Source: Bacillus sp. CECT 9360
GTDB lineage: Bacteria > Bacillota > Bacilli > Bacillales > DSM-1321
NCBI RefSeq assembly: GCF_918741275.1
Contig: NZ_CAKKNA010000002.1
Coordinates: 186,001 to 250,000 of the forward strand
Direction: 5' to 3'
Length of the DNA stretch: 64,000 nt
The translations under genes and the position numbers were made by a program. Shown piece after piece: positions 33,597-41,678 of the stretch. The notes under the pieces were generated by a model, which searched no databases, was not told where the DNA came from, and worked only from the letters and a program-made list of their open reading frames with translations. Each line of letters begins with the position of its first letter. Within the stretch, counting starts at the first letter, position 1.

Positions 33597-34472
33597 TTGA
33601 TTATTCAGGAATGTCTGCGTTATTACAAATCTAAATTTACTTTGCTCTTAACCTTTGTGCTTATAATTATTGTAGGTGCAAGTTATTATTCAACTTACGT
33701 ACAAAAAATAGAATGGGTCCGCGTTTTACATTCAGGAGCTGAGGATGTTAATTTAGAAAAAGTGGCTCACATGGTTTCAGGTTATACTGGGTCGTATTAT
33801 TTTGAGAGTTTTTTGTTTTCTAGCGATTACAATGTTTTAGCGGTGATTATTTTAATTATCGGTTTTGGCATCTCGATCGGTTCGAATGTCTTTAAATCGT
33901 TAAATTCTAACTATGGAACTATGATTGTTACAAGGATGTCTTATAAAAACTATCTTATAAAAATTCTTATGGCACAAGTTATATATATATCGACTTACAT
34001 AATGGGTTTTTTCGTGCTTGTCTTTATACTAACCATAATTTTTTTAAAAGGTGGTTTACAAATTTCATCTAATTCATTTCTTACTGGTGGATCTGTTTTA
34101 GAATTTTTGGGAATTTGTACAGTTTCAGTTTTCCATATGGTGTTGTACATAATAGTCTTGATGTTAATAACAACAGTTAGTCCATTATTTCTAAAAAACA
34201 AATACATTATTCAACTCCTACCGTTTCTTATTGTCATTTTTACATATTTCATCGCAAATGTCCTCGGGAATATAAGTGATGAATTTGCTTTCTTAACTTC
34301 ATTTTTTGTACTTGATAACATATTGTTTAATATCAAGCGTGTATTTATTTCTTCACAAACACCTCTAATGCTAGCTATGACAGGTAGTGTTTTTATTGGA
34401 TTGTGTGTAATAGCCTTTTTCTATATGTACAAAGCAAACATTAAAAAATTTGGTCGGGATTATATTTCATGA
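33597..34472 (+). CDS. Multi-pass membrane protein 1 of ABC operon
   Basis: 291 residues with six or seven membrane segments (first at about residues 14-32, last near 260-282) and an external loop of roughly 40 residues after the first. The layout is that of an ABC-2 type permease although no motif proves it. TTG 33597 follows GGTGGGGGAT; the ATG at 33590 is in another frame and closes quickly. It overlaps the next gene by ATGA. No terminator separates it from the secreted-protein gene. Confidence 0.75.
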   Translation: MIIQECLRYYKSKFTLLLTFVLIIIVGASYYSTYVQKIEWVRVLHSGAEDVNLEKVAHMVSGYTGSYYFESFLFSSDYNVLAVIILIIGFGISIGSNVFKSLNSNYGTMIVTRMSYKNYLIKILMAQVIYISTYIMGFFVLVFILTIIFLKGGLQISSNSFLTGGSVLEFLGICTVSVFHMVLYIIVLMLITTVSPLFLKNKYIIQLLPFLIVIFTYFIANVLGNISDEFAFLTSFFVLDNILFNIKRVFISSQTPLMLAMTGSVFIGLCVIAFFYMYKANIKKFGRDYIS

Positions 34473-35104
34473 ACAAAAAATATAACATTGTTATTTGGGC
34501 AGCACTGTATGCGGTAATAGTGTATTTTATCTACTCAGAGTTTTTAAAAGTGGACAAGCATGTGGACACAGATCTATTTTTAGAACAGTCACTATTTCGA
34601 TTGCAAAAGTTTTTATATAATACCAGTATCTTTTTCATAATGTATTTATTCATTTTAAAATTACCTTTTGCCTCTGCTATGTTTGTAAGCCGCTGTAGAG
34701 AAGAATTACCAATGCATCTAATTACATATGGATTGAGAATATGTATCATTTATGTAATATACTCAGTTTCTTTACACATTGGAATTCCATATTTCTTTGG
34801 TACTAAAATTCCTATAACAGCTGAGGTTGTGCTAAATACAGTGAAACTCTTTTCCTTTGTATTGTCGATGTACTTTTTATATCTATATATATATATAAAA
34901 ACTAATCAGCAGGTGTTAGGCTTGCTAAGCATATTTGTATTAAATTTAACAATACTAACCATTTATTTTTCAATTTCTTTTGGTTTGGGTATCTCGCCTA
35001 CCAAAGAATTAGAGTTAAATCTACTTAGTCTTATCTCGACCGGTCTTATTATTGTCTATGTGATGCTTATAATATACGAATGTAAAAATAGGGATTTTGT
35101 ATGA
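34469..35104 (+). CDS. Multi-pass membrane protein 2 of ABC operon
   Basis: 211 residues with about six membrane segments (first at residues 6-24, last near 188-206) and few charged residues. It contains SRCREELPMHLITYGLRI near residues 74-91 as the main cytosolic loop. Not assignable to a named family from sequence alone. ATGA overlaps with both neighbours show translational coupling, so it should be made in fixed ratio with them. Confidence 0.72.
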   Translation: MNKKYNIVIWAALYAVIVYFIYSEFLKVDKHVDTDLFLEQSLFRLQKFLYNTSIFFIMYLFILKLPFASAMFVSRCREELPMHLITYGLRICIIYVIYSVSLHIGIPYFFGTKIPITAEVVLNTVKLFSFVLSMYFLYLYIYIKTNQQVLGLLSIFVLNLTILTIYFSISFGLGISPTKELELNLLSLISTGLIIVYVMLIIYECKNRDFV

Positions 35105-35769
35105 TAAAGAAAATTGTTGTGCTGCTTGCCGGTATTCTTTTAATATACTGTAGTGTTCGAAGTGAAAATGGAATACATATAACATCAATTGAACTGCTAA
35201 CCACTGGTTATGACAGATCAAGTGGAAAAATAGAACTTTCTAATTATATGCTTAATATTTGTACAATGATTATTTATATTTCCGTAATAGATAGGGCTAT
35301 TTCATCAACTTTTAAGTTGCGTAATTATATTTTTACACGCGGGGGGCATAAAAAATTAGTTATGTCCTTAATGAAAACGGCATTTCAAGCCATCCTTGCT
35401 ATACTTATTGTAAAACAAATAATATATTTAATATTCTTCGCCATTTCAACATCATTTACCCAGTTTTATGTGTATGATATGCTTTCAACTTTATTAACAC
35501 TTAGCATTATTGCTCTTGTGTTAATAGTAACAAAGTTAAATGGTATGCGAGAAAAATTATCCTTTTTTTTAATTTTGTGCATAACAATAATTTCACAGTA
35601 TATGTCCTATACTTATCCTTTTTTTTCGATTGTGATCATTGCATCAGCAGCTTGGGAAGGAATGAAATTCTGGATGATAATTTATAAGAGCCTTATTATT
35701 CTTACTTTTAGTTATATTGTTATTATGTTGTGGACGCCTGATCAACTTATGGGGGGGGTTGAAGAATGA
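35101..35769 (+). CDS. Multi-pass membrane protein 3 of ABC operon
   Basis: 222 residues with six hydrophobic segments; a first one near residues 4-20, then a 35-residue outward loop (GIHITSIELLTTGYDRSSGK), then five more. Cytosolic loop FTRGGHKKLVMSLMKTAFQ near residues 77-95 is basic. Size and layout resemble protein 1 and 2, so a three-permease complex with the following ATPase is likely. ATGA overlaps at both ends; its last codons contain GGGGGGG, a ribosome site for the ATPase. Confidence 0.72.
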   Translation: MIKKIVVLLAGILLIYCSVRSENGIHITSIELLTTGYDRSSGKIELSNYMLNICTMIIYISVIDRAISSTFKLRNYIFTRGGHKKLVMSLMKTAFQAILAILIVKQIIYLIFFAISTSFTQFYVYDMLSTLLTLSIIALVLIVTKLNGMREKLSFFLILCITIISQYMSYTYPFFSIVIIASAAWEGMKFWMIIYKSLIILTFSYIVIMLWTPDQLMGGVEE

Positions 35770-36374
35770 TTAAGTTGGAAGCAGTGAATAAGGAACTTAA
35801 AGATAAAAAGGTTTTACAAGATATATCGGTTTCCTTTGAAAAAGGGAAAGTGTATTTATTAAAAGGTCATAACGGTAGTGGAAAAACTATGTTGTTAAGG
35901 TTGCTATGTGATTTAATAAAACCAACACGAGGAACTGTAGAAAAACCGAAATATACATATGGCATTATGATTGAAAACCCATCTTTTATTGAACATGAAT
36001 CAGCGCGTTCAAATTTAAAGTTTTTAGCGTCAATACAAAAAAAAATAGGTCCACAAGAAATTGAGTTAAACTTAAACAAAGTAAACTTACTTGATGTTGC
36101 AGATAAAAAAGTTAAAAACTATTCCTTAGGGATGAAACAACGCCTGGCATTCTGCCAGGCTATTATGGAGGATCCTGATGTGTTACTTTTAGATGAGCCA
36201 TTTAACGCATTAGATGATGAGAATTTTGCCGAAATGATTCGTATTTTGCAGAACATAAAAACCAACAAGATTATAGTTATAGCTGCACACGGTTTTAATC
36301 TATCTGAAATACCTTTATTTGATAAGGTAATTACGATGAATGACGGAAAAATTAAGAGTGTTCAAGTAGTATAA
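35766..36374 (+). CDS. ABC transporter ATP-binding protein of unknown exporter
   Basis: 202 residues, a minimal ATPase. Walker A KGHNGSGKT near residues 33-41, signature YSLGMKQR near 117-124, Walker B VLLLDEPFNALDD near 136-148, and switch AAHGFN near 171-176. Closest in style to bacteriocin/lantibiotic immunity and BcrA-like ATPases. It drives the three preceding membrane proteins; the operon ends at a perfect terminator. AT-rich codon use throughout the operon. Confidence 0.85.
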   Translation: MIKLEAVNKELKDKKVLQDISVSFEKGKVYLLKGHNGSGKTMLLRLLCDLIKPTRGTVEKPKYTYGIMIENPSFIEHESARSNLKFLASIQKKIGPQEIELNLNKVNLLDVADKKVKNYSLGMKQRLAFCQAIMEDPDVLLLDEPFNALDDENFAEMIRILQNIKTNKIIVIAAHGFNLSEIPLFDKVITMNDGKIKSVQVV

Positions 36375-36436
36375 TATATACGCTGTGTAATTTTACTCTT
36401 CCTCTTTTTCGAAAATTAGCACATTTTTCGAGTTTC

Positions 36437-36477
36437 GGACCCTATAAACATCCTGGATACATAGGGTCCTGGTTGTT
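36437..36477 (+). terminator. Terminator of the secreted-protein/ABC operon
   Basis: GGACCCTAT / ATAGGGTCC perfect stem, followed by TGGTTGTTTTG. Confidence 0.7.
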
Positions 36478-36570
36478 TTGAACATGAACTCACTCCTATA
36501 TTCTCCATACATTCCTCCAGTTTAATTTCTACTAACTATACGATAATAAATTTGATAGCTATTTGAATGG

Positions 36571-36810
36571 ATAGGCTACACTTAGTTGGACAGGATTTTT
36601 AAGGTCAAGTAGACTCAGATAATACATTTGAGGGGATTCTACATGACTAAAAGAGAACGCCGAACATTGACTGAAGATTTCAAGAAACAGATCGTGCAAC
36701 TGTACCAAAATGGTAAGCCGAAAAGGCATGTGCCCGGTAGATTACCGAGTTCATACCCTCAAGGCTGCCTAACTAAATAAAGTGTCTAACTTTTTGGGTT
36801 CACTTCAGGT
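36571..36810 (+). mobile_element. Internally deleted IS3-family element
   Basis: A frame at 36643-36780 starts MTKRERRTLTEDFKKQIVQL, the N-terminus of an IS3-family OrfA (helix-turn-helix subunit), and loses similarity after NGKPK near 36722. The left side has CACTTAGTTGGACAGG and the right side GTGTCTAACTTTTTGGGTT, which are imperfect inverted copies (AGTTGGACA against AGTTAGACA) of an IS3-type end. Everything between, including OrfB, is gone. About 240 bp remain. Confidence 0.65.
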
Positions 36811-36856
36811 CCTTTAATTGTTAAAACCTATTTTGTTATTGATTAATTCTATAGTA

Positions 36857-37285
36857 TTAATTATAAGTAATTTCTTTTTCCGTATTTATGAATAATATTT
36901 CAATTTTCATTTCCTCTAGTGCACTTTTAATTTGTTCAACATGTTTACGGTAGTGTTTGTTATCCTCAAAAGCCATTGCGATTCTATATGAAGCATTTTC
37001 CTGTTTCGGCATAGAAACATGTTCGAAACAAGCATAAAGTAGTTCGGAGACATGGACTTTACACTGACTGCTATCAAATGGTTCCCCGAATTTTTTGGAA
37101 GTTGGTTCTGAGCTTGTCCCACCTACGACTTCAATATAAAAGAAGATGTTTAAGCCATTTTCGTTCTTTTTTGCTATTATATCTGCACCTTCGTGCCTTA
37201 ATGCTTTTTTTCTTTTTACAATGTTACACCCTTTTTGTTTTAAATCCTCGCAAAGTACATCAATAATGTCTAATTCGTACAACAA
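36857..37285 (-). CDS. PD-(D/E)XK nuclease-like orphan protein
   Basis: 142 residues. The run RHEGADIIAKKN, then FFYIEVVGGTSSEPTSK near residues 50-68, has the spacing of a PD-(D/E)XK core (D ... E-x-x), and GEPFDSSQCKVHVSELLY resembles the helix that follows in such domains. The lysine expected after the glutamate is valine, so catalysis is doubtful. TTG 37285 is taken because GAAAGGGGG lies seven bases upstream. Lone gene between an IS3 remnant and a repeat cluster; a decayed defence or mobile-element function is possible. Confidence 0.5.
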   Translation of the reverse strand: MLYELDIIDVLCEDLKQKGCNIVKRKKALRHEGADIIAKKNENGLNIFFYIEVVGGTSSEPTSKKFGEPFDSSQCKVHVSELLYACFEHVSMPKQENASYRIAMAFEDNKHYRKHVEQIKSALEEMKIEILFINTEKEITYN

Positions 37286-37637
37286 GATATATCCCCCTTT
37301 CAATTCCAAAACCAATAATTATCTATTCACTAAGCAATTCGAAATTCCTGCCAGTTATTAAAGCTGAATTACTTTATATACAATATTGGTTTTTAGAACA
37401 AAGAGAGGCAGATCCAGTGTGGACAAACAGTCTGTGGAGGAAGATTCTTAACTAAAGGGTGTGTTAGTTCCATAAGACAATAATGCAAAACACAACTTTC
37501 ATATAATGGTAAGTTCTATTTTTTCTATAAATATCAACATTAAATTTTTTAAAATTGGATAAAAAAGCGTTATTCCTTGATACTAAAGGATTTCTTAGTT
37601 ACCAACAATAATGTCCGTGAACAGTACTTGTTTTAAG
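37286..37637. other. Island spacer, no gene seen
   Basis: AT-rich, no frame with a ribosome site on either strand; presumably includes the promoter of the minus-strand nuclease-like gene. Confidence 0.4.
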
Positions 37638-37717
37638 ACAACTCAGTTATGATCTATACAACTCAGATGTAATCCAAACAACTTAATTGTCATCTAAACA
37701 ACTCAATTATAATCTAA
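37638..37717 (+). repeat. Four tandem 20-bp repeats before a terminator
   Basis: Units at 37638, 37658, 37678 and 37698, each exactly 20 bp, of the type ACAACTCAATTATAATCTAA with a few substitutions. They run directly into the terminator at 37718. Confidence 0.85.
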
Positions 37718-37749
37718 AAACCTGGTCAGAATACTGACCAGGTTTTTAT
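37718..37749 (+). terminator. Perfect hairpin terminator after tandem repeats
   Basis: AAACCTGGTCAG / CTGACCAGGTTT with loop AATA and a T-run; no gene ends within 300 bp on the plus strand, so the gene it served may be lost. Confidence 0.7.
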
Positions 37750-37776
37750 TTATTATGAGTTTCTATAAATCCAGCT

Positions 37777-37850
37777 GTAGATTTAAAAGAAAGTTTGATA
37801 ATTTGTAAAAGAGTTCGATAATTTAAAACAAAGTTCGATAAATCCCTGTA
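37777..37850 (+). repeat. Second tandem array, 20-bp period
   Basis: Units AGTTTGATAATTTGTAAAAG (37792), AGTTCGATAATTTAAAACAA (37812) and AGTTCGATAAAT (37832), with a partial unit before them. Different sequence from the neighbouring array but the same period. Confidence 0.75.
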
Positions 37851-37873
37851 TTAAAATAGGGGTTTCTTTTGAC

Positions 37874-37990
37874 TTATTCAATTAAAGGGCCATTTAATGG
37901 AATAACACTCTCGTTAAATTGGATATTTATGTTATAATAATTAGAAATTGTGAAGGATTGTACTTAAAGTAACGGGCAGGTTAGTTCAAG
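37874..37990 (+). repeat. Dispersed island repeat, copy before zincin gene
   Basis: Blocks TTAAAGGGCCATTTAATGGA, GGATATTTATGTTATAATAA and TTGTGAAGGATTGTACTTAA recur in the same order at 41494, and in part at 31028, 31808, 38837, 40516, 42340 and 44044. Contains a TATAAT that could promote the next gene. Confidence 0.65.
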
Positions 37991-38050
37991 AAGGAGTTAT
38001 TGGATTGATGGACGAATTTATTATGAAAATGGATAAAGGATTTAGATATT

Positions 38051-38815
38051 ATGACAAATATACAGTACCCACGTTCAGGTTTAAGAGTAAGATGTGAACA
38101 AGGTGTTAATTCAAAAGTAAAACAAGCTTGTTTAAATTTTGCAAAATGGTTGCGGCTATATATGGAATTTCCAATAAGGGTTGTAGTTTACCTAAAACCA
38201 GCTAAACAAATAAAAACAATAGATTCCAAAGAATTGGTTAGTGCAACATTTTTTGGTCCTTTTGAAAGAAATGTAGAACCTTACATTAGGGTTGCAACAG
38301 GCGATTTTGAAGACTTAGTATCTGAAATAGGGGAAGAAAACGCAATATGCTCCATTTTAAATACTATGGCTCACGAATTAATCCATTATCAGCAATGGCT
38401 TATAGACCCTAATTTTGACGAGGAAAAAGCCGAGGTTGAAGCTGAGAATGAAAGTAGAAAGTTAATAGACGAATATTATGGAGTTAGTTTTATAATTGAG
38501 ATTATTGTTCACCAAAAAGTATGGACAATTGAAAATGAAAAAGGTTTCCCAACCACCATTAGTGATGGAGAAAAATCAATGCCATTTTGGTCATCAGAAT
38601 TAAGGACTCAAGAATTTATCAAAAGCGTGGATTTTTACAAAAAATACCACATATTAGAAATATCCTTTATAGATTTCGTTAACCGTTGGTTACCTAGTCT
38701 TGAAAAAGATGAACTTATTGTTGGAACTAATTTAAAAGGGAAATATCTAATCGGTATAGACTGGAATCCAAAAGAGTTACTTGAGCAAATAAAAAATGAA
38801 ATCGACTTTTATTAA
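38051..38815 (+). CDS. Zincin-like metalloprotease fused to DUF2750
   Basis: 254 residues in two parts. The N-terminal domain has the zinc site MAHELIHYQQW near residues 116-126 (HExxH) followed by an acidic helix with EVEAENESRKL that could supply the third ligand. From FWSSELRTQEFIKSV (about 177) to NLKGKYLIGID (about 228-238) the sequence is DUF2750. I know of no described function for this combination. A weak AAAGGA lies ten bases upstream; a 28-codon frame starting near 38008 overlaps the start and may couple translation. AT-rich island gene with no partner. Confidence 0.7.
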   Translation: MTNIQYPRSGLRVRCEQGVNSKVKQACLNFAKWLRLYMEFPIRVVVYLKPAKQIKTIDSKELVSATFFGPFERNVEPYIRVATGDFEDLVSEIGEENAICSILNTMAHELIHYQQWLIDPNFDEEKAEVEAENESRKLIDEYYGVSFIIEIIVHQKVWTIENEKGFPTTISDGEKSMPFWSSELRTQEFIKSVDFYKKYHILEISFIDFVNRWLPSLEKDELIVGTNLKGKYLIGIDWNPKELLEQIKNEIDFY

Positions 38816-38836
38816 AATATGAAGGATCGGATTAAA

Positions 38837-38946
38837 AGATTGTGAAGCATTGTTCTTAAACTAATGGGTGCTTTATTAATATAACTGGGGAACTATTTTG
38901 CAGCTTTCAAGTTTTTCAATATTCCGCAATCGGGCGCATTTCTCAA
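38837..38946 (+). repeat. Dispersed island repeat, copy after zincin gene
   Basis: GATTGTGAAGCATTGTTCTT, then AATGGGTGCTTTATTAAT, and at the other end TTCCGCAATCGGGCGC, matching the parts of the family found at 44044-44110. Confidence 0.6.
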
Positions 38947-39095
38947 ACAAGGGATGTGCTTATTTTTGTTATGGGCCCAGATTGTCGAGTAACAACAAAA
39001 ACAAAAGTATTTAAAGGGATATTGAAATTGTGCTACGCTGTAATATATATGTAGCAGATGGGAGCGTTTAACCTAAATTGAATATTATCACCCGC

Positions 39096-39170
39096 TGCAC
39101 CACTCTAACCGTTTTTTGCACCACTGAATATCATAAAATGCACCACCAAAAACCATACATTACACCAGAT
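39096..39170 (+). repeat. Tandem 21-22 bp repeats before a terminator
   Basis: Units start TGCACCACTC (39096), TGCACCACTG (39117) and TGCACCACCA (39139), with a degenerate fourth at TACACCAG (39161). A terminator hairpin follows within 10 bp, as at 37638. Confidence 0.75.
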
Positions 39171-39178
39171 TGATATGT

Positions 39179-39216
39179 GAACCTGACGAAATCATGAATT
39201 TCGTCAGGTTCTTTCT
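39179..39216. terminator. Perfect hairpin terminator
   Basis: GAACCTGACGAAAT / ATTTCGTCAGGTTC with loop CATGA and TTTCT tail. Confidence 0.7.
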
Positions 39217-39339
39217 GCATTCTGGCTCTTGTTAATTCAAAGTAATCTAAGCAAACTTAAAGGTACTTGATACTTTTGTATAAGTTTACTTTACTTTTAT
39301 ATAAAGTGAGTTTATAATTTGATTCAAGAGGTGATGGTC

Positions 39340-39579
39340 GTGAAAAAAGATTTTGGTGATTCGATATCAAATAAGGTTTATGAATATCGTGTACTTGCCA
39401 GAATGTCTCAGCAAGATTTAGCAGAGAAAGTCGGGGTTTCCAAACAAACCATCTTCGTAATGGAAAAAGGAAATTATGTTCCGACTCTGCTGTTGGCATT
39501 TCGAATTGCCGATTTTTTTAATGTTGATGTAAACGATATTTTTACTTATGTGAAAGGAAATGATCAAAATGAAAATTAA
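39340..39579 (+). CDS. XRE-family transcriptional regulator
   Basis: 79 residues, a bare helix-turn-helix domain: VYEYRVLARMSQQDLAEKVG, VSKQTIFVMEKGNYVPTLLLA and the tail FFNVDVNDIFTYV, as in small YgzD/HipB-like regulators. GTG 39340 has GAGGTGATG six bases upstream. It overlaps the following membrane-protein gene by 11 bp; such XRE/DUF2178 pairs are common in Firmicutes, the regulator probably controlling the pair. Confidence 0.85.
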   Translation: MKKDFGDSISNKVYEYRVLARMSQQDLAEKVGVSKQTIFVMEKGNYVPTLLLAFRIADFFNVDVNDIFTYVKGNDQNEN

Positions 39580-39916
39580 GTTTATCTCAGATATCCATGA
39601 CGCAATTTTTCACCCTTTAAAGTGCTGGGCTGAACAATCTACGGGAAATTGGAATATTCTCATTGGAGTTGGTTTTTTACTGCTTATGGCTAGTGCGATT
39701 TTTGCCTATGTATTTTATAAGAAGATTGGGCAAGACGACGAACGGACAAATAAAATCTTTTTGAAAAGCAGTTACTGTGTGCTGTGGGCAATTATTCTAT
39801 GTGACATGATTTTTCCTAAAGACTATATGTGGAACATCTTTTTCTTGTTCAAATATACGCTGGCATTTTTAGCTGGTGGAATTTACATGGCCGTCCAATA
39901 TAAAAAGGATTTTTAG
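39569..39916 (+). CDS. Small membrane protein paired with XRE regulator (DUF2178-like)
   Basis: 115 residues with three membrane segments (ILIGVGFLLLMASAIFAYVF; CVLWAIILCDMIFP; FKYTLAFLAGGIYMAV) and the short polar loop GQDDERTNKIFLKS, the feature of DUF2178-type proteins. ATG 39569 follows AAAGGAAATG. Function unknown; genes of this pair are often associated with stress or competence-independent regulation but nothing definite is known to me. Confidence 0.65.
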   Translation: MKIKFISDIHDAIFHPLKCWAEQSTGNWNILIGVGFLLLMASAIFAYVFYKKIGQDDERTNKIFLKSSYCVLWAIILCDMIFPKDYMWNIFFLFKYTLAFLAGGIYMAVQYKKDF

Positions 39917-40134
39917 TGGTTAGATAGGTTTCACGGGGTCCTCTACACGATGGGTAGATAATTATCTATATTGGTTCCGTTCCTTCAACTTAACAAGAAG
40001 TTGCCGTATGGGGAGCAAATTACTTCGCTTCTATTGGGAAGGTGCAGAAAATCAAATTATACAACCAGTGGAGAACTTAGGGCTGCCTAAATTACGCTTC
40101 TAGGAAGCCGAGGAAAAATTACTTTATACATACA
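39917..40134. other. Spacer with a possible gene fragment
   Basis: AVWGANYFASIGKVQKIK can be read at about 40013-40066 without a start, perhaps a decayed gene end. No recognisable family. Confidence 0.25.
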
Positions 40135-40166
40135 AAACAGTTTCGCTATAACGAAACTGTTTTTCG
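40135..40166. terminator. Bidirectional hairpin terminator
   Basis: AAACAGTTTCG / CGAAACTGTTT with loop CTATAA and TTTTTC tail, between convergent small genes. Confidence 0.75.
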
Positions 40167-40225
40167 GAATGTTTTTATAGTCTCATTCCATTAAAGCTCC
40201 TCTATTGCTGAAATGAAATTCCGTT

Positions 40226-40399
40226 TTAAAAATTGAAATTTTGAAAAAGTGAAATGGTCAGAACTAATGTTAGCAAGGAACCTGCAGATGTTAAAGTAAT
40301 TATTTTTCGGTTACTCTGATTTTTTTCAGGTTTTAAAAACTCTTGAATTGCTACAAACCATATAACAAAAGTTATTAAGGAAATAATCCCTATAGACAT
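40226..40399 (-). CDS. Small two-helix membrane protein, unknown
   Basis: 57 residues, MSIGIISLITFVIWFVAIQE then a basic loop (PEKNQSNRK) and a second helix ITLTSAGSLLTLVLTISLF. AAAGGTGATG stands about seven bases before the ATG at 40399. No family recognised. It is convergent with the XRE/DUF2178 pair. Confidence 0.55.
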   Translation of the reverse strand: MSIGIISLITFVIWFVAIQEFLKPEKNQSNRKIITLTSAGSLLTLVLTISLFQNFNF

Positions 40400-40604
40400 A
40401 TTAGCATCACCTTTTATTTAAATTTTCAACACATCTAATAAACAAACTTTCCCGACGAAGATACTCAAATAAATGGCACTTTCGTGTATTAAATTTAACA
40501 TCCTCTTATTCTGTATAACTGCCCTTTAATTGAACAAAACCTTAATCTATATATTAACATAAAATCCCACAAGCCTTTGTTTTATTATTCATAAACCACC
40601 ATAT

Positions 40605-41427
40605 TTTAGAAAACAGGCATTAGATAAAAAGATTGAGGGATATTCAGCTCGAACATTGAAAACCTATTGCTTTCAATATAATCTGTTATTAAGATTTTTT
40701 GGCGATATTGATATGAATGAATTTACAACAGAGAAACTCAAAAGCTATTTAATTGAAATGGGAGAACATTTAAAACCGTCTAGTCTAGGGCATCGGGTTC
40801 GTTGTATTCGATCACTTTTCAAATGGACATATGATGAAGGTTTCATTTCCAAGAATCCAGCTACTAAATTAAAGGAACCAAAGTTGGGCAAAAGAATCCC
40901 AAAATTCCTTTCAGAACTTGAAATAGAACATCTTAGGGAAGCGTGCCAAACCTGTAAGGAAAATGCATTATTTGAATTTATTTATCCTACCGGTTGTCGG
41001 TTGGAGAAGTCGTAAAACTCAACCGAGATGATATTAACTTCTCTACAAATTCTGTTATTGTACATGGAAAAGGCGATAAGGAAAGAGAAGTGTACTTCAA
41101 TACTCGCTGCTCAATGTGGTTAAATAGATACTTAGACGAACGAGATGATGAGGATCCATGCCTTTTTATCACCGAAAGAAAACCTAAAAGACGTATGAGT
41201 ATCGACCTTATAAGATATATCATCAAGCGCATATCAAGTCGTGCGGGAAAAAAAAGGGGATTCATCCGCATCAATTACGACATAGTTATGCGACTCACAT
41301 GATCAACAACGGAGCACCTCTTGAAGTAATTCAAAGCTTACTTGGTCATGAGAAGAGTGAGACTACAAAAATATATGCGCAGCTTAGCGGAAAGTTAAGA
41401 CATGATTTTTATAGTAAATATTTTTGA
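40605..41427 (+). pseudogene. Tyrosine recombinase (integrase) broken by two frameshifts
   Basis: The N-terminal SAM-like domain and start of the catalytic domain read to FEFIYPTGCR at about 41000 (catalytic Arg I). The frame then shifts and reads GEVVKLNRDDINF to IKRISSRAG at about 41250, where a run of eight A residues causes the second shift; the last frame reads HPHQLRHSYATHM, LLGHEKSETTKIYAQL and ends at TGA 41425-41427. All catalytic residues (R, H-x-x-R, H, Y) are present across the three frames. A natural start codon is not obvious upstream. It is a XerC/D-like or island integrase. Confidence 0.8.
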
Positions 41428-41493
41428 AAGCTACTAAAAATAATATTTAATCGAAATCGACGCACGCATAGATAAATGCGTGTCTTTTTGTAT

Positions 41494-41603
41494 CGGGCCA
41501 TTTAATTGAATAAGACCTTCTAAATAAAACTGGATATTTATTTTAAAATTGGCGTAAGATTGTGAACAAATGTACTTAAACTAAAGGAGCAGAGTTAACG
41601 TAA
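41494..41603 (+). repeat. Dispersed island repeat, copy before plsY2
   Basis: Shares with the copy at 37874 the blocks GGGCCATTTAATTGAATAA, ACTGGATATTTATTTTA and ATTGTGAACAAATGTACTTAA (differing by a few bases), in the same order and spacing. Confidence 0.65.
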
Positions 41604-41678
41604 GAAGGATTGCAGGAAAATATGTACAATAAATAGAAATACTTTCATTAACAAACTAAGTGAGGAGATAATATTATC

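Noticed and set aside
37638-37850. Possible CRISPR array
   Set aside because: Units follow one another without spacers and vary in sequence; no cas genes in the window.
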